From Marchantia polymorpha subsp. ruderalis (Eukaryota; Streptophyta; Marchantiopsida; Marchantiales; Marchantiaceae), in the NCBI GenBank assembly GCA_037833965.1, contig AP031355.1, forward strand, positions 26,747,501 through 26,811,500: a stretch of 64,000 nucleotides of DNA, in the 5' to 3' direction. The position numbers and the translations under genes were made by a program. The notes below the pieces were generated by a model. The model was not told the DNA's origin. It did not search any database and saw only the letters and a program-made list of their open reading frames with translations. Below, in pieces: positions 11,255-22,567 of this stretch (position 1 is its first letter; the number at the start of each line of letters is the position of its first letter).

Positions 11255-12500
11255 TGTGGTACCCCACTTTTGGCAATTTTGAGGAAATTAAAACATTTTT
11301 GGAAAACTGTACCCTGGCAGCATTGTAAATAGCCTTCGGTACATCAAAACAGAGTGAATCCGGAAGATCGCGGGGATTCTCGAGGGATCTTGTAGAATCT
11401 GGGATTTGGGGTGCCGCAGCAAGCACAGGCACCACCCTCCCTGCGAGCTCCGCAGTTAGGATCTCTACGGCGCAAGGCGCAAAACCCGCCTTCGGAGGTT
11501 GCGTCCGCGGCTGTAGGGAAACCCCCGTAATTAGGTCAACCTCCGGGCGCCTTGACCAAGTTAGGGTCCCGTTGGAAAGAGCTCGACGCGCTGATTCTAA
11601 CGAGCCCAAGAACGCTTGGAACGGACGAGGACTTAGGGAGTTATCGCTACTGGAAGAAACGGAGGCGGTCGCCTACGGCGGAAGGAGTTCGCCACCGGCG
11701 CGAATTCCGCCTACGCGGAAGGGGGATTCAAGTTTTGTCCTATGCACGGACGAAGGCGTTCGCCTGTGCACAGGCGAAGTAGGGTTAGGGAAGGCGCAAA
11801 GTCCGCCTACGCACAGGCGCTCGCCTGTGCACAGGCACTTCGGCGTCGGCGGAAAATCCGCCTTGGGCCCTAGAAATGCGCCTTGTGAGGTAGAAAGTGT
11901 ACGGCGCCTTCCGCGCCAGCGCAGCGCCGCGTACGTCGGAAGAGCCGCCAGAGTAATCCAACAGGTACGGACCGTGCGGACGGCACGGGTGGATGCGCTC
12001 TTGGACGGACGGAGTTGCGGCGGCGGAAGCGCCGACGGAGAGACAAGGAACGGACAGACTGGACGGAGACGGCTGACCACGGTCAACGCCTTCCGCGCCA
12101 GCGCAGCGCCGCGGACGGAATTCGCCTGCGCACAGGCGAACGCCTGTGCACAGGAGGATGTTCAAGTTCCGCGCCGGCGGAGAATCCGCCGAGGCCCCTG
12201 CCTGCGCACAGGCAGGAGTTGAATTTTTGTCCGACATGCGGACACACGCGTCAAGGCAGAAGAAGATTGGCCGAGGGGCGGTACGAACAAGTGTACCGCG
12301 CAAGGCGGAAAACTCGCCTTCGGCGCTACGCCCCCATGTCCGGAGGGTGACACGCTCGCGGAGTTCAAATCCGCCAATTCGAGCGTGAGAGTTTAATCGA
12401 CGACGGCGGAGCGTGAAGCCGCGCGTGAGAGCGAAGACCGTTCCAGCGTACAGCCGGCGCGGCCATCAAGTGAGACGTTCTTCACGACCAAGAGCCGACC

Positions 12501-15500
12501 ATGACCTTCGACCGGGCGGCGGAGAACGTCCCATTCTTGAATTCGCGATTCCAATCTCTTGTGCGCGCTGCGCGCATCCATCTGCTGGCTGCGGAACATT
12601 CTCGACGTCGTCGCACAGGAGATTTCTTGTTGATTGAGGGAGAAGTGAGTGCGCGTGATTTGGAATTGAGAGCGATTAGAGTTTGCCGAGAGAGAAAGAA
12701 ACGCGGACAGTGCGGAAGTAGAATGAGCGGGCGAGCGAACCCCAGGAACGCAATGACGAGACCGAGCAGATTGCGGATGGTGCCACTTCGCCTGCCGCAG
12801 AATGGGCTGCGCGCTTTCGAAGAGCGCTTAATAGCAAGAAAGCTCGATTTCTTGCTGTGGGGATGGAATTACATCTGTGCGAATATGGTGCGCGAGTGGC
12901 TAGAGCCATAGGGACCACCCTCGCGCGGATTGCGTCCGCATGTTGATCGGTGGACAGTCCAAGATTGGGCGCAGGCGTTGGGAAGATGTGCTGGCATGCC
13001 AGGGCATCTCCTTTTCGACAGTGAGAGCATCAAGGTGACCAAGCAAGAAGAGGCGCAATTTGTGGAACTGTTCAAGACCGGGAGGTCAACCAAGAATGGG
13101 TACAGGACCCGTGATTACAAGGATCGATTTCGCCGGACTTTGTCCGCGGCGCTGATGCAATTACTGCAGCCGCACCGCGCCTGCTACATCACATTGTGGC
13201 AGGTCTCTTTTGTGGAGTGCGTCATCGAGGGAACTCCAATTCACTGGGCGAGCATCCTGCACAGGGTGATGCGACAGCACGCGTTTGAGGAGAAGGGGGG
13301 AACTCTAAACCATCTTTCTCCTTTCCTCATCAATTTTTATCGACAGCGGAATTGTTTGACAGCGGCGGAGCTTGAACATTTTCCGCCATTGTCCATCGAC
13401 CATCCCGGGAAGTATGTGCGGGAGAACGAGGTCGATACTGACGCAGAGGAGTCCCCGACTTCTACCCCATCAAGACGGAGAGACGAAGGGAGACACACCC
13501 CTGCGGCGCGAGTGCCGCGGAAGCGGCGATGGAGGGAAGAGTCCGAAGAGGAGCAGCATCAAGAACCCTCTGCTCCCATTCGACCGCGGCCGCTGTGCGA
13601 GCCATACAGCCGGCCGAAGCAGAAGGCACGCAGACTGGTGTTACCAGCTGACAGTGCAGACACGGCGACGATTGCGACGGAGATAGGAAGTGCGTCGCCA
13701 GAAAGGCGAGAGGAAGCGCGGACGACCCAAGGAACAACGAGCCACGCTGCAACCTCGTCGGGAGAGAGGCCGCCTACGGGCCAAGGGCCTCCGGAGTTAC
13801 CACGTGCGATGCGGACAGAGGTTCCGTTTGCGCACAGGCGAACCTCCGCGGACGGACGAGCCTCCGCGGACCGGCGAACACAAGTGGACGTGGATTTACG
13901 CTTACGCGTGGGAAGGAGCAGTCCGCCTGTGCACAGGCGCTCGCCTGTGCACAGGTCGCCTGTGCACAGGTCGCCTGTGCACAGGTCACCTGTGCACAGA
14001 ACACCTCCGCACGTGCCGCCTGTGCACAGGCAAGACTCACCCCCGTTCCAACGCAGGAAGGGGAAGGAGCCGGCGGAAGAACCGCCTACGAGACACCGGC
14101 CCTCGGGGCCAGACCCTCCGGCGCACCACGCGCCGCAATTCGCGCCTTCGGCGCCAGGGCCTTCGAGCCGAGGGGATACGAGCAGAGAGGCGTGCGGAGG
14201 CCGCACCATCGGCGGGAAGTCCGCCGATAGATGCGCCTTCGGCGGTAGGGCCTATAGGCCAAGGAACATCGGGCGTGCGGCCCCCAGCCATGTCGCCTTC
14301 GGCGATAGATGTCCGCGGCGCTACGCCTGCGACGGACAAGGCGCCGGCAAATGCGCCTGCGCACAGGCCGGGCACAGCCCCCACGGACCGATCGAGGGAG
14401 CAGCAGACGGAGGAGCGGAGTGACTGTCCGCGGGAGGAAATCTCGATGCGCGATGCGCAATCCAACCCCGCGCAGCCACCATCCGCTCAATCGCCTTCGG
14501 CGACGGACGACGGCGACAGAGAGAATGCGGTGGGCAATCAACCAGCGAGCGACGGGGATGCCGCTCGGATACATTCGCCTTCCGCCTTAGACATTTTGGC
14601 GACGAGCAGCGAGGCTGCAGCCGTGCCTTCGCAGGCAGCCCACGTCGAGGACGTGCAGCCCCACTCGGGGCAGTCGCCGACGCAATCAATGGCGACTGAA
14701 ATTCTCCACTCGGAGGATGACGACGGAGGCTCCACGGAAGAAATGTCAGGAGCAGAAGACACCGAGGAGGAGGAGGAGGAAATTGTTGGAGCGCCGGCGG
14801 CGGCGCTCTCTGAGCAGGTGATTCCGTTGCTGCGGTACTTGGATCGCAAGGTCGATAAATACGCCGACCCACTCCAGCCGGGATCTTACATCGAGTTAGT
14901 GCGCAGGCGGACTCGCACTAAAGTCCACACCAGCAAGCTATTAGCTAGAGTGGACCAGGAGTTGAGGGACTTGAAGGAGAAGCATGAGTGCTTGTGGGGT
15001 CAGTACAAGCTTAATCAGAAATTCTACAAGCACTCCGAGAAGATGAAGGATGAGAAACTGGGCGAGCTCACCAAGGAGCAGGTGAAGGTCAAGGAAGCAC
15101 TCGATTCTGAGCAGGCCCAGAATCGGATTTTGTCAAAGGAGCTCGTGCGACAGACGCGGTTGTTGGAACAATGTCAGCTCGCACGGCAGGCGGATGAAGA
15201 ATTAATCCGCAGGTTACAGTCAGAGTGTGGCGAATTGAGAGCGCAACGTGCTGAAGCCGAATCGCAATTAGTGACGATTGAAGAGGATCGCAGGAAGGAG
15301 GCGGATTGCACGAAGGTGGAGACGGCGAGGCGAGTCGCCCACTGTCTCAAGGGCTACGCCCACTGGGAAGTGAAGGCGCAGGAGAAACTCACACTGCGTG
15401 AGTTTGAATTGCGCGCAGCCGGGTTGTTGTCAGGCGACAGTAGGAGTCGGCGGAAGGTAGCGAAGAAGCTCGAGGCCTTTCTGTCGAAGGCACAGGATAC

Positions 15501-15669
15501 CATGTCCGCCCTCGAGAAGGAGGTGTCCGCGGCGTTGCAGCGGTTGGGACTGCGCAGTCGAGCGGAAGAGTGGCAGGGTAGGGAGTTAGTGCGCGGCAGT
15601 CGGCCGCGCAGGAGACGCAGTACAGGTTCCGCGGAGTGTAGTGTAGCGTGGTTCCGTGCAGGCGTGTAG
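12501..15669 (+). pseudogene. LTR-encoded protein, A-type, copy A2, broken
   Basis: It aligns end to end with the intact A-type frames but carries two lesions. A TAG at 12909-12911 replaces CAG in the EPQGPPSRG block (about residue 137). One extra G in the run at 14189-14190 shifts the phase +1 in the linker. Downstream the phase stays open to the normal WFRAGV stop at 15669. It has the longest SPVHR array among these copies, four repeats after PVHRR. Confidence 0.88.
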
Positions 15670-15705
15670 CGTAGTGCAGTGTAGTGCTAGGTAGGAGGTA
15701 GAAGG

Positions 15706-15734
15706 TATAAAATAGTTCCAGGCGTTTTGCCTGG
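15706..15734 (+). promoter_or_regulatory. A2 LTR TATA box and foldback
   Basis: TATAAAATA at 15706-15714 is followed by the A-version foldback at 15718-15734. Both match A1, A3 and A4 exactly. Confidence 0.65.
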
Positions 15735-16690
15735 GGTTCTTTCCCATCAGAAGTGCAGATCAGGAACCCATTTCCTTTGCGTGTTTGTGTCCTTGAGTTC
15801 TGTCACCACGCACGAGGAGTTACAACTTAGCGTTCCGCATTTTGTAGCTGAAGGCCTTCGGCCGAATGTTCAGAGCTAGTACATTGGTTAGAGACTTGAG
15901 TAGTTCGGATCTGTACCTGCGGGTGACTGCCGATGCTCAGAGCCAGTGACTAGTTAGATACTTGAACAGTTTCGCCCCTACACCTTCGAGTGTTTCTTTC
16001 TGATTGTACTCCTTTGGGATTTTTCCCCTGAATGCCAAAGTGAAGTTTTGCTACTTCGTGTAAGCCTTGGTTGTAAATTCAGGTTACGCTGCAGCAGGTG
16101 CCTTGAGGGTAACCCCTGTAGTATTTCTGGGAATGACAAGTGCCTGAGAATTCAAACTCTTCAATAGACTGTTGTTGTGTTACTGGAATGTTTCTCAGTG
16201 AGTCCTTCAGTGCGGACCTGTGTTCTCTGCGCGTTTTGTGAGTTGAGAGTGTTGTTCACCGCGTCTGAGTGACTTCGATCCGAAGTTGGCAGTCCAAACC
16301 GGGTTTCCTACACTAGCAGCAAGCTAGTGGAAGTGTTGTAAAAGCCGGAGTTGGAAGTCACTGCCCGCAGCTTTGCCGAGGGTGCTCGTGAGAGACTTTC
16401 CCCCTGAAATCTTGAAGTAGAGGTCCTAACGGATCTCTGGGTTGTGTTTCTGTAGTTTCAGGTGTGTGTGTGTGTGTGTGTTACGCTGCACTGTGCGACC
16501 TCCGAGTGCGCTCCGAGTGCGCTCCGAGTGGACACTTGCAGTATTTCTGGGAGTGACAGTTGCCTGAGAATTCAAACTCCTCAATAGTCTGTTAAAACGT
16601 GACACTTTGTACCCTGTGTGTTCCTCTGTCCCTGTGGGTTCGACCTTTCTACCACTATATTGCAGTTTTAGCCTTTAGTGGGTTATTACA

Positions 16691-17627
16691 AGTTAGGACC
16701 TTAGAGGGTATAAAGTAGTTCAAGGCGTTTTGCCTTGGGACTCTTCTAGTTTCGGAAGTGCAGATCAGGAACTCACTTTCTCGGCGTGTTTGTGCATTTG
16801 GTCCTGGCACCACGTAGAGGAGCTGCAGCATAGTGAAGTTACCGCATGTTGTAGTTGAAGGCCTTCGGCTGAATGTTCAGAGCTAGTACACCGGTTAGAG
16901 ACTTGAGTAGTGCAGATCTGCACCTGCGGGTGATTTCTGATGCTAAGAGCCGGTTGCGAGTTAGAGACTTGAACAGTTCCCCCTTACTCCTTCGAGTGAC
17001 ATATCCTGATTGTACTCCTATGGGAAGCTTCCCCTGAATGCCAAAGTGAAGTTTTGTTAATTCGTGTAAACCTTGGTTTGCAATTCAGGTTGTGTGTGTG
17101 TTTTACTGGATTGTGTCTCAGTTGAGTTCTCAGTCGGGCCTGTACTCTCTGCGTTTGGTGTGAGTCGAGGGTGACGTCCATTGCGTAGGAGGGACTTCGT
17201 TCCGAAGTGGGAAGTCCAATACGGGTTCCCTACGCTAGTTCCTGGCGGAAGGGCTGTAAAAGCCGGAGTGGGAGTCACTACCTGCAGAGCCTCTAAGTGA
17301 ACTTTTGAGATACTTTCCCCCTGAAATCCTAAGCGGAGGTCCTGACCGACCCCCGAGTTGAGCTTTTCCAGTTTCAGGTGTGTGTGTGTGTGTGTGTTGA
17401 GTGACCTACGCTGCACTGTGCATCCTCCGAGCATGCTCCGAGTCGAGCATCCTCCCTGTGGCCTCCGAGTCGAGCACTGCAGTATTTCTGGGAGTGACAG
17501 TCGCCTCAGAATTCAAACTCTACAAAAGTCTGTTAAACGTGACACTTTTTACTCTGTGTGTTGCCTCTGTCCCTGTGGGTTCGATCTTTTTACCACCATA
17601 CTGCAGTTTTAGCCTTTGGTGGGTTAT
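16691..17627 (+). mobile_element. B-type LTR copy B2, second segment
   Basis: B2 resumes with AGTTA (16691-16695), then TATAAAGTA at 16709 and the B-version foldback at 16721-16737, then a U5 with a (GT)n run near 17380. It stops at GGGTTATT, three bases short of the usual end, where fragment C begins. This junction is therefore a deletion or rearrangement breakpoint. Confidence 0.82.
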
Positions 17628-18087
17628 TTCACCATCTCCAGCGCTCGTGGGCTCGTTAGAACGAGCGTCCCCAGCTCTTTCCAATGAGACCTCAACCAAC
17701 TAGAACTACCGTGAATCCTGATCGTTATGAAGGTTTCCCTCCCGCGCCAACGGCGCATCGCCGAAGGCGCACTCATGGTCGGAAGCCTTCAGAGGTCCTT
17801 GCCGGCTTCTGACGTCTTCAGCGACATCTCCTCCGGAGATGTCTGTGCCGGAAGCGTACCTTCCCTAAGCGCTGGAAGCGCGTGGGTAGAGACACCTCAG
17901 TAAAGGAGATATTGCCGAAGGCGTTTGGCGCTGGTACGTCCAACTTTGCGATTCTTCGTGACCTCGTGACGATCTCCTCAATCCACTCTATTTAACGTAC
18001 CATTTCCTAACTACAGACACTGCTTCGGTACTTCTTTTCTAAAATTGTTTAAATTCTGCAAAAAAAACAAAAAGTGTGTTACCACAG
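17628..18087 (-). mobile_element. LTR 5'-end fragment C (minus)
   Basis: Read on the minus strand it starts at 18087 with TGTGGTAACACACTTTTTG, a diverged version of the A-type LTR start. It includes the conserved ctcgtt...ccaa foldback module near 17649-17690. Only about 460 bp remain. It lies as a scar between truncated B2 and truncated F. Confidence 0.6.
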
Positions 18088-18410
18088 TGTTTGTGTCCTT
18101 AGCTCTGTCACCACGCACGAGGAGCTACACCTTAGCGGTCCGCATTGTGTAGCTGAAGGCCTTCGGCCGAATGTTCAGAGCTAGTACATTGGTTAGAGAC
18201 TTGAGTAGTTCGGATCTACACCTGCGGGTGATTGCCGATGCTCAGAGCCAGTGACTAGTTAGATACTTGAATAGTTTCGCCCCTACACCTTCGAGTGTTT
18301 GTTCCTGATTGTACTCCTTCAGGATTTTTCCCCTGAATGCCAAAGTGAAGTTTTGCTACTTCGTGTAAGCCTTGGTTGTAAATTCAAGTTACGCTGCAGC
18401 AGGTGTGTAA
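18088..18410 (+). mobile_element. A-type LTR fragment F, first segment (R/U5)
   Basis: The sequence matches A-type LTR downstream of the TATA box, from tgtttgtgtcc to the cgctgcagc before the A3 insertion. Its U3, frame and TATA box are missing. It continues after A3 at 23814. Confidence 0.8.
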
Positions 18411-18415
18411 TAACC
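18411..18415 (+). repeat. Target-site duplication of solo LTR A3, left copy
   Basis: AGGTG lies directly before TGTAATAACCC, the inverted LTR end, and recurs at 23814-23818 after accaca. Intact A-type U5 reads gcagcaggtgcc here. Confidence 0.95.
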
Positions 18416-19349
18416 CACTAAAGGCTAAAACTGCAATATAGTGGTAGAAAGGTCGAACCCACAGGGACAGAGGAACACACAGGGTACAAAGTGTCACGTT
18501 TAACAGACTATTGAGGAGTTTGAATTCTCAAGCGACTGTCACTCCCAGAAATACTGCAAGTGTCCACTCGGAGCGCACTCGGAGGTCGCACAGTGCAGCG
18601 TAAAACACACACACACACACACACCTGAAACTACAGAAACACAACCCAGAGACCCGTTAGGACCTCTACTTAAGATTTCAGGGGGAAAGTCTCCCGCGAG
18701 CACACTCGGCAAAACTGCGGGCAGTGACTTCCAACTCCGGCTTTTACAACACTTCCACTAGCTTGCTGCTAGTGTAGGAAACCCGGTTTGGACTGCCTAC
18801 TTCGGATCGAAGTCACTCCTACGCGGTGAACAACACTCTCAACTCACAAAACGCGCAGAGAACACAGGTCCGCACTGAAGGGCTCACTGAGAAACATTCC
18901 AGTAACACAACAACAGTCTATTGAAGAGTTTGAATTCTCAGGCACTTGTCATTCCCAGAAATACTACAGGGGTTACCCTCAAGGCACCTGCTGCAGCGTA
19001 ACCTGAATTTACAACCAAGGCTTACACGAAGTAGCAAAACTTCACTTTGGCATTCAGGGGAAAAATCCCAAGGAGTACAATCAGAAAGAAACACTCGAAG
19101 GTGTAGGGGCGAAACTGTTCAAGTATCTAACTAGTCACTGGCTCTGAGCATCGGCAGTCACCCGCAGGTGCAGCTCCGAACTACTCAAGTCTCTAACCAA
19201 TGTACTAGCTCTGAACATTCGGCCGAAGGCCTTCAGCTACAAAATGCGGAGCGCTAAGTTGTAACTCCTCGTGCGTGGTGACAGAACTCAAGGACACAAA
19301 CACGCAAAGGAAATGGGTTCCTGATCTGCACTTCTGATGGGAAAGAACC

Positions 19350-19378
19350 CCAGGCAAAACGCCTGGAACTATTTTATA
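19350..19378 (-). promoter_or_regulatory. A3 LTR TATA box and foldback
   Basis: TATAAAATA on the minus strand (19378-19370) is followed by the A-version foldback at 19366-19350. Confidence 0.65.
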
Positions 19379-19414
19379 CCTTCTAAGTCCTACCTAGCAC
19401 TACACTGTACTACG

Positions 19415-22400
19415 CTACACGCCTGCACGGAACCACGCTACACTACACTCCGCGGAACCTGTACTACGTCTCCTGCGCGGCCGACTGCCGCGCACTAACT
19501 CCCTACCCTGCCACTCTTCCGCTCGACTGCGCAGTCCCAACCGCTGCAACGCCGCGGACACCTCCCCCTCGAGGGCGGACATGGTATCCTGTGCCTTCGA
19601 CAGAAAGGCCTCGAGCTTCTTCGCTACCTTCCGCCGACTCCTACTGTCGCCTGACAACAACCTGGCTGCGCGCAATTCAAACTCACGCAGTGTGAGTTTC
19701 TCCTGCGCCTTCACTTCCCAGTGGGCGTAGCCCTTGAGACAGTGGGCGACTCGCCTCGCCGTCTCCACCTTCGTGCGATCCGCCTCCTTCCTGCGATCCT
19801 CTTCAATCATCACTAATTGCGATTCGGCTTCAGCACGTTGCGCTCTCAATTCGCCACACTCTGACTGCAACCTGCGGATTAACTCTTCATCCGCCTGCCG
19901 TGCGAGCTGACATTGTTCCAACAACCGCGTCTGTCGCACGAGCTCCTCTGACAAAATCCGATTCTGGGCCTGCTCAGAGTTGAGTGCTTCCTTGACCTTC
20001 ACCTGCTCCTTGGTGAGCTCGCCCAGTTTCTCATCCTTCATCTTCTCGGAGTGCTTGTAGAATTTCTGATTAAGCTTGTACTGACCCCACAAGCACTCAT
20101 GCTTCTCCTTCAAGTCCCTCAACTCCTGGTCCACTCTAGCTAATAGCTTGCTGGTGTGGACTTTAGTGCGAGTCCGCCTGCGCACTAACTCGATGTAAGA
20201 TCCCGGCTGGAGTGGGTCGGCGTATTTATCGACCTTGCGATCCAAGTACCGCAGCAACGGAATCACCTGCTCAGAGAGCGCCGCCGCCGGCGCTCCAACA
20301 ATTTCCTCCTCCTCCTCCTCGGTGTCTTCTGCTCCTGACATTTCTTCCGTGGAGCCTCCGTCGTCATCATCCGAGTGGAGAATTTCAGTCGCCATTGATT
20401 GCGTCGGCGACTGCCCCGAGTGGGGCTGCACGTCGTCGACGTGTGCTGCCTGCGAAGGCACGGCTGCAGCCTCGCTGCTCGTCGCCAAAATGTCTAAGGC
20501 GGAAGGCGAATGTACCCGTGCGGCATCCCCGTCTCTCGCTTGTTGATGGTCTACCGCATCCTCTCTGCCTCCGTCGTCCGCCGCCGAAGGCGATCGAGCG
20601 GAGGGTGGCTGCGCGGGGTTGGATTGCGCATCGCGCATCGAGATTTCATCCCGCGGACAGTCACTCCGCTCCATCGTCTGCTGCTCCCTTGATCGGTCCG
20701 CGGGGGCTGTGCCCGGCCCGTGCGTAGGCGCATTTGCCGGCGCCTTGTCCGCCGCAGGCGTAGCGCCGCGGACATCTATCGCCGAAGGCGACATGGCCGG
20801 GGGCCGCACGCCCGATGTTCCTTGGCCTATAGGCCCTACCGCCGAAGGCGCATCTATCGGCGGACTTCCCGCCGATGGTGCGGCCTCCGCACGCTCTCTG
20901 CTCGTATCTCCTCGGCTCGAAGGCCCTGGCGCCGAAGGCGCAAATTGCGGCGCGTGGTGCGCCGGAGGGTCTGGCCCCGAGGGCCGGTGTCTCGTAGGCG
21001 GTTCTTCCGCCGGCTCCTTCCCCTTCCTCCGTTGGAACGGGGGTGATTCTTGCCTGTGCACAGGCGGCACGTGTGGAGGTGTCCTGTGCACAGGCGACCT
21101 GTGCACAGGCGACCTGTGCACAGGTGAGCGCCTGTGCACAGGCGGACTGCTCCTTCCCACGCGTAAGCGTAGATCCACGTCCACTTGTGTTCGCCGGTCC
21201 GCGGAGGCTCGTCCGTCCGCGGAGGTTCGCCTGTGCGCAAACGGAACATCTGTCCGCATCGCACGTGGTAACTCCGGAGGCCCTTGGCCCGTAGGCGGCC
21301 TCTCTCCCGACGAGGTTGCAGCGTGGCCCGTTGCTCCTGCGGTCGTCCGCGCTTCCTCTCGCCTCTCTGGCGACGCACTTCCTATCTCCGTCGCAATCGT
21401 CGCCGTGTCCGCACTGTCAGCTGGTAACACCAGTCTGCGTGCCTTCTGCTTCGGCCGGCTGTATGGCTCGCACAGCGACCGCGGTCGAATGGGAGCAGAG
21501 GGTTCTTGATGCTGCTCCTCTTCAGACTCTTCCCTCCATCGCCGCTTCCGCGGCACTCGCGCTGCAGGAGTGTGTCTCCCTTCGTCCCTCCGTCTGGATG
21601 GGGTCGAAGTCGGTGACTCCTCTGCATCAGTATCGACCTCGTTCTCCCGCACATACTTCCCGGGATGGTCGACGGACAATGGCGGAAAATGTTCAAGCTC
21701 CGCCGCTGTCAAACAATTCCGCTGTCGATAAAAATTGATGAGGAAAGGAGAAAGATGGTTTAGAGTTCCCCCCTTCTCCTCAAACGCGTGCTGTCGCATC
21801 ACCCTGTGCAAGATGCTCGCCCAGTGAATTGGAGTTCCCTCGATGACGCACTCCACAAAAGAGACCTGCCACAATGTGATGTAGCAGGCGCGGTGCGGCT
21901 GCAGTAATTGCATCAGCGCCGCGGACAAAGTCCGGCGAAATCGATCCTTGTAATCACGGGTCCTGTACCCATTCTTGGTAGACCTCCCGGTCTTGAACAG
22001 CTCCACAAATTGCGCCTCTTCTTGCTTGGTCACCTTGATGCTTTCACTGTCGAAAAGGAGATGCCCTGGCATGCCAGCACATCTTCCCAACGCCTGCGCC
22101 CAATCTTGGACTGTCCACCGATCAACATGCGGACGCAATCCGCGCGAGGGTGGTCCCTGTGGCTCTAGCCACTCGCGCACCATATTCGCACAGATGTAAT
22201 TCCATCCCCATAGCAAGAAATCGAGCTTTCTTGCTATTAAGCGCTCCTCGAAAGCGCGCAGCCCGTTCTGCGGCAGGCGAAGTGGCACCATCCGCAATCT
22301 GCTCGGTCTCGTCATTGCGTTCCTGGGGTTCGCTCGCCCGCTCATTCTACTTCCGCACTGCCCGCGTTTCTTTCTCTCTCGGCAAACTCTAATCGCTCTC

Positions 22401-22567
22401 AATTCCAAATCACGCGCACTCACTTCTCCCTCAATCAACAAGAAATCTCCTGTGCGACGACGTCGAGAATGTTCCGCAGCCAGCAGATGGATGCGCGCAG
22501 CGCGCACAAGAGATTGGAATCGCGAATTCAAGAATGGGACGTTCTCCGCCGCCCGGTCGAAGGTCAT
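19415..22567 (-). CDS. LTR-encoded protein, A-type, intact copy A3 in a solo LTR
   Basis: A frame of 1,050 codons with no stop or frameshift. It has the same three-part layout as A1 and differs mostly in the linker, where it has three SPVHR repeats after PVHRR and several substitutions around residues 640-710. The N-terminal domain is almost unchanged from A1. It starts 1,246 bp inside the LTR, the same spacing as in A2 and A4. As no retrotransposon internal domain remains, any expression would depend on a promoter within the LTR's upstream 1.2 kb or on flanking transcription. Confidence 0.78.
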   Translation of the reverse strand: MTFDRAAENVPFLNSRFQSLVRAARIHLLAAEHSRRRRTGDFLLIEGEVSARDLELRAIRVCRERKKRGQCGSRMSGRANPRNAMTRPSRLRMVPLRLPQNGLRAFEERLIARKLDFLLWGWNYICANMVREWLEPQGPPSRGLRPHVDRWTVQDWAQALGRCAGMPGHLLFDSESIKVTKQEEAQFVELFKTGRSTKNGYRTRDYKDRFRRTLSAALMQLLQPHRACYITLWQVSFVECVIEGTPIHWASILHRVMRQHAFEEKGGTLNHLSPFLINFYRQRNCLTAAELEHFPPLSVDHPGKYVRENEVDTDAEESPTSTPSRRRDEGRHTPAARVPRKRRWREESEEEQHQEPSAPIRPRSLCEPYSRPKQKARRLVLPADSADTATIATEIGSASPERREEARTTAGATGHAATSSGERPPTGQGPPELPRAMRTDVPFAHRRTSADGRASADRRTQVDVDLRLRVGRSSPPVHRRSPVHRSPVHRSPVHRTPPHVPPVHRQESPPFQRRKGKEPAEEPPTRHRPSGPDPPAHHAPQFAPSAPGPSSRGDTSRERAEAAPSAGSPPIDAPSAVGPIGQGTSGVRPPAMSPSAIDVRGATPAADKAPANAPTHGPGTAPADRSREQQTMERSDCPRDEISMRDAQSNPAQPPSARSPSAADDGGREDAVDHQQARDGDAARVHSPSALDILATSSEAAAVPSQAAHVDDVQPHSGQSPTQSMATEILHSDDDDGGSTEEMSGAEDTEEEEEEIVGAPAAALSEQVIPLLRYLDRKVDKYADPLQPGSYIELVRRRTRTKVHTSKLLARVDQELRDLKEKHECLWGQYKLNQKFYKHSEKMKDEKLGELTKEQVKVKEALNSEQAQNRILSEELVRQTRLLEQCQLARQADEELIRRLQSECGELRAQRAEAESQLVMIEEDRRKEADRTKVETARRVAHCLKGYAHWEVKAQEKLTLREFELRAARLLSGDSRSRRKVAKKLEAFLSKAQDTMSALEGEVSAALQRLGLRSRAEEWQGRELVRGSRPRRRRSTGSAECSVAWFRAGV

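Larger units (their letters stand above)
11255..16690 (+). mobile_element. Solo LTR A2, complete A-type LTR of 5,436 bp
   Basis: This is a complete LTR from TGTGGTACCCC to GGGTTATTACA with perfect AGTTA duplications and no internal domain, so it is a solo LTR left by recombination between the two LTRs of a former element. It proves that the large frame, the palindrome-rich upstream DNA and the TATA/U5 segment all belong to one LTR. The frame within it has decayed. It interrupts B2 in the 26 bp upstream of the B2 TATA box. Confidence 0.95.
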
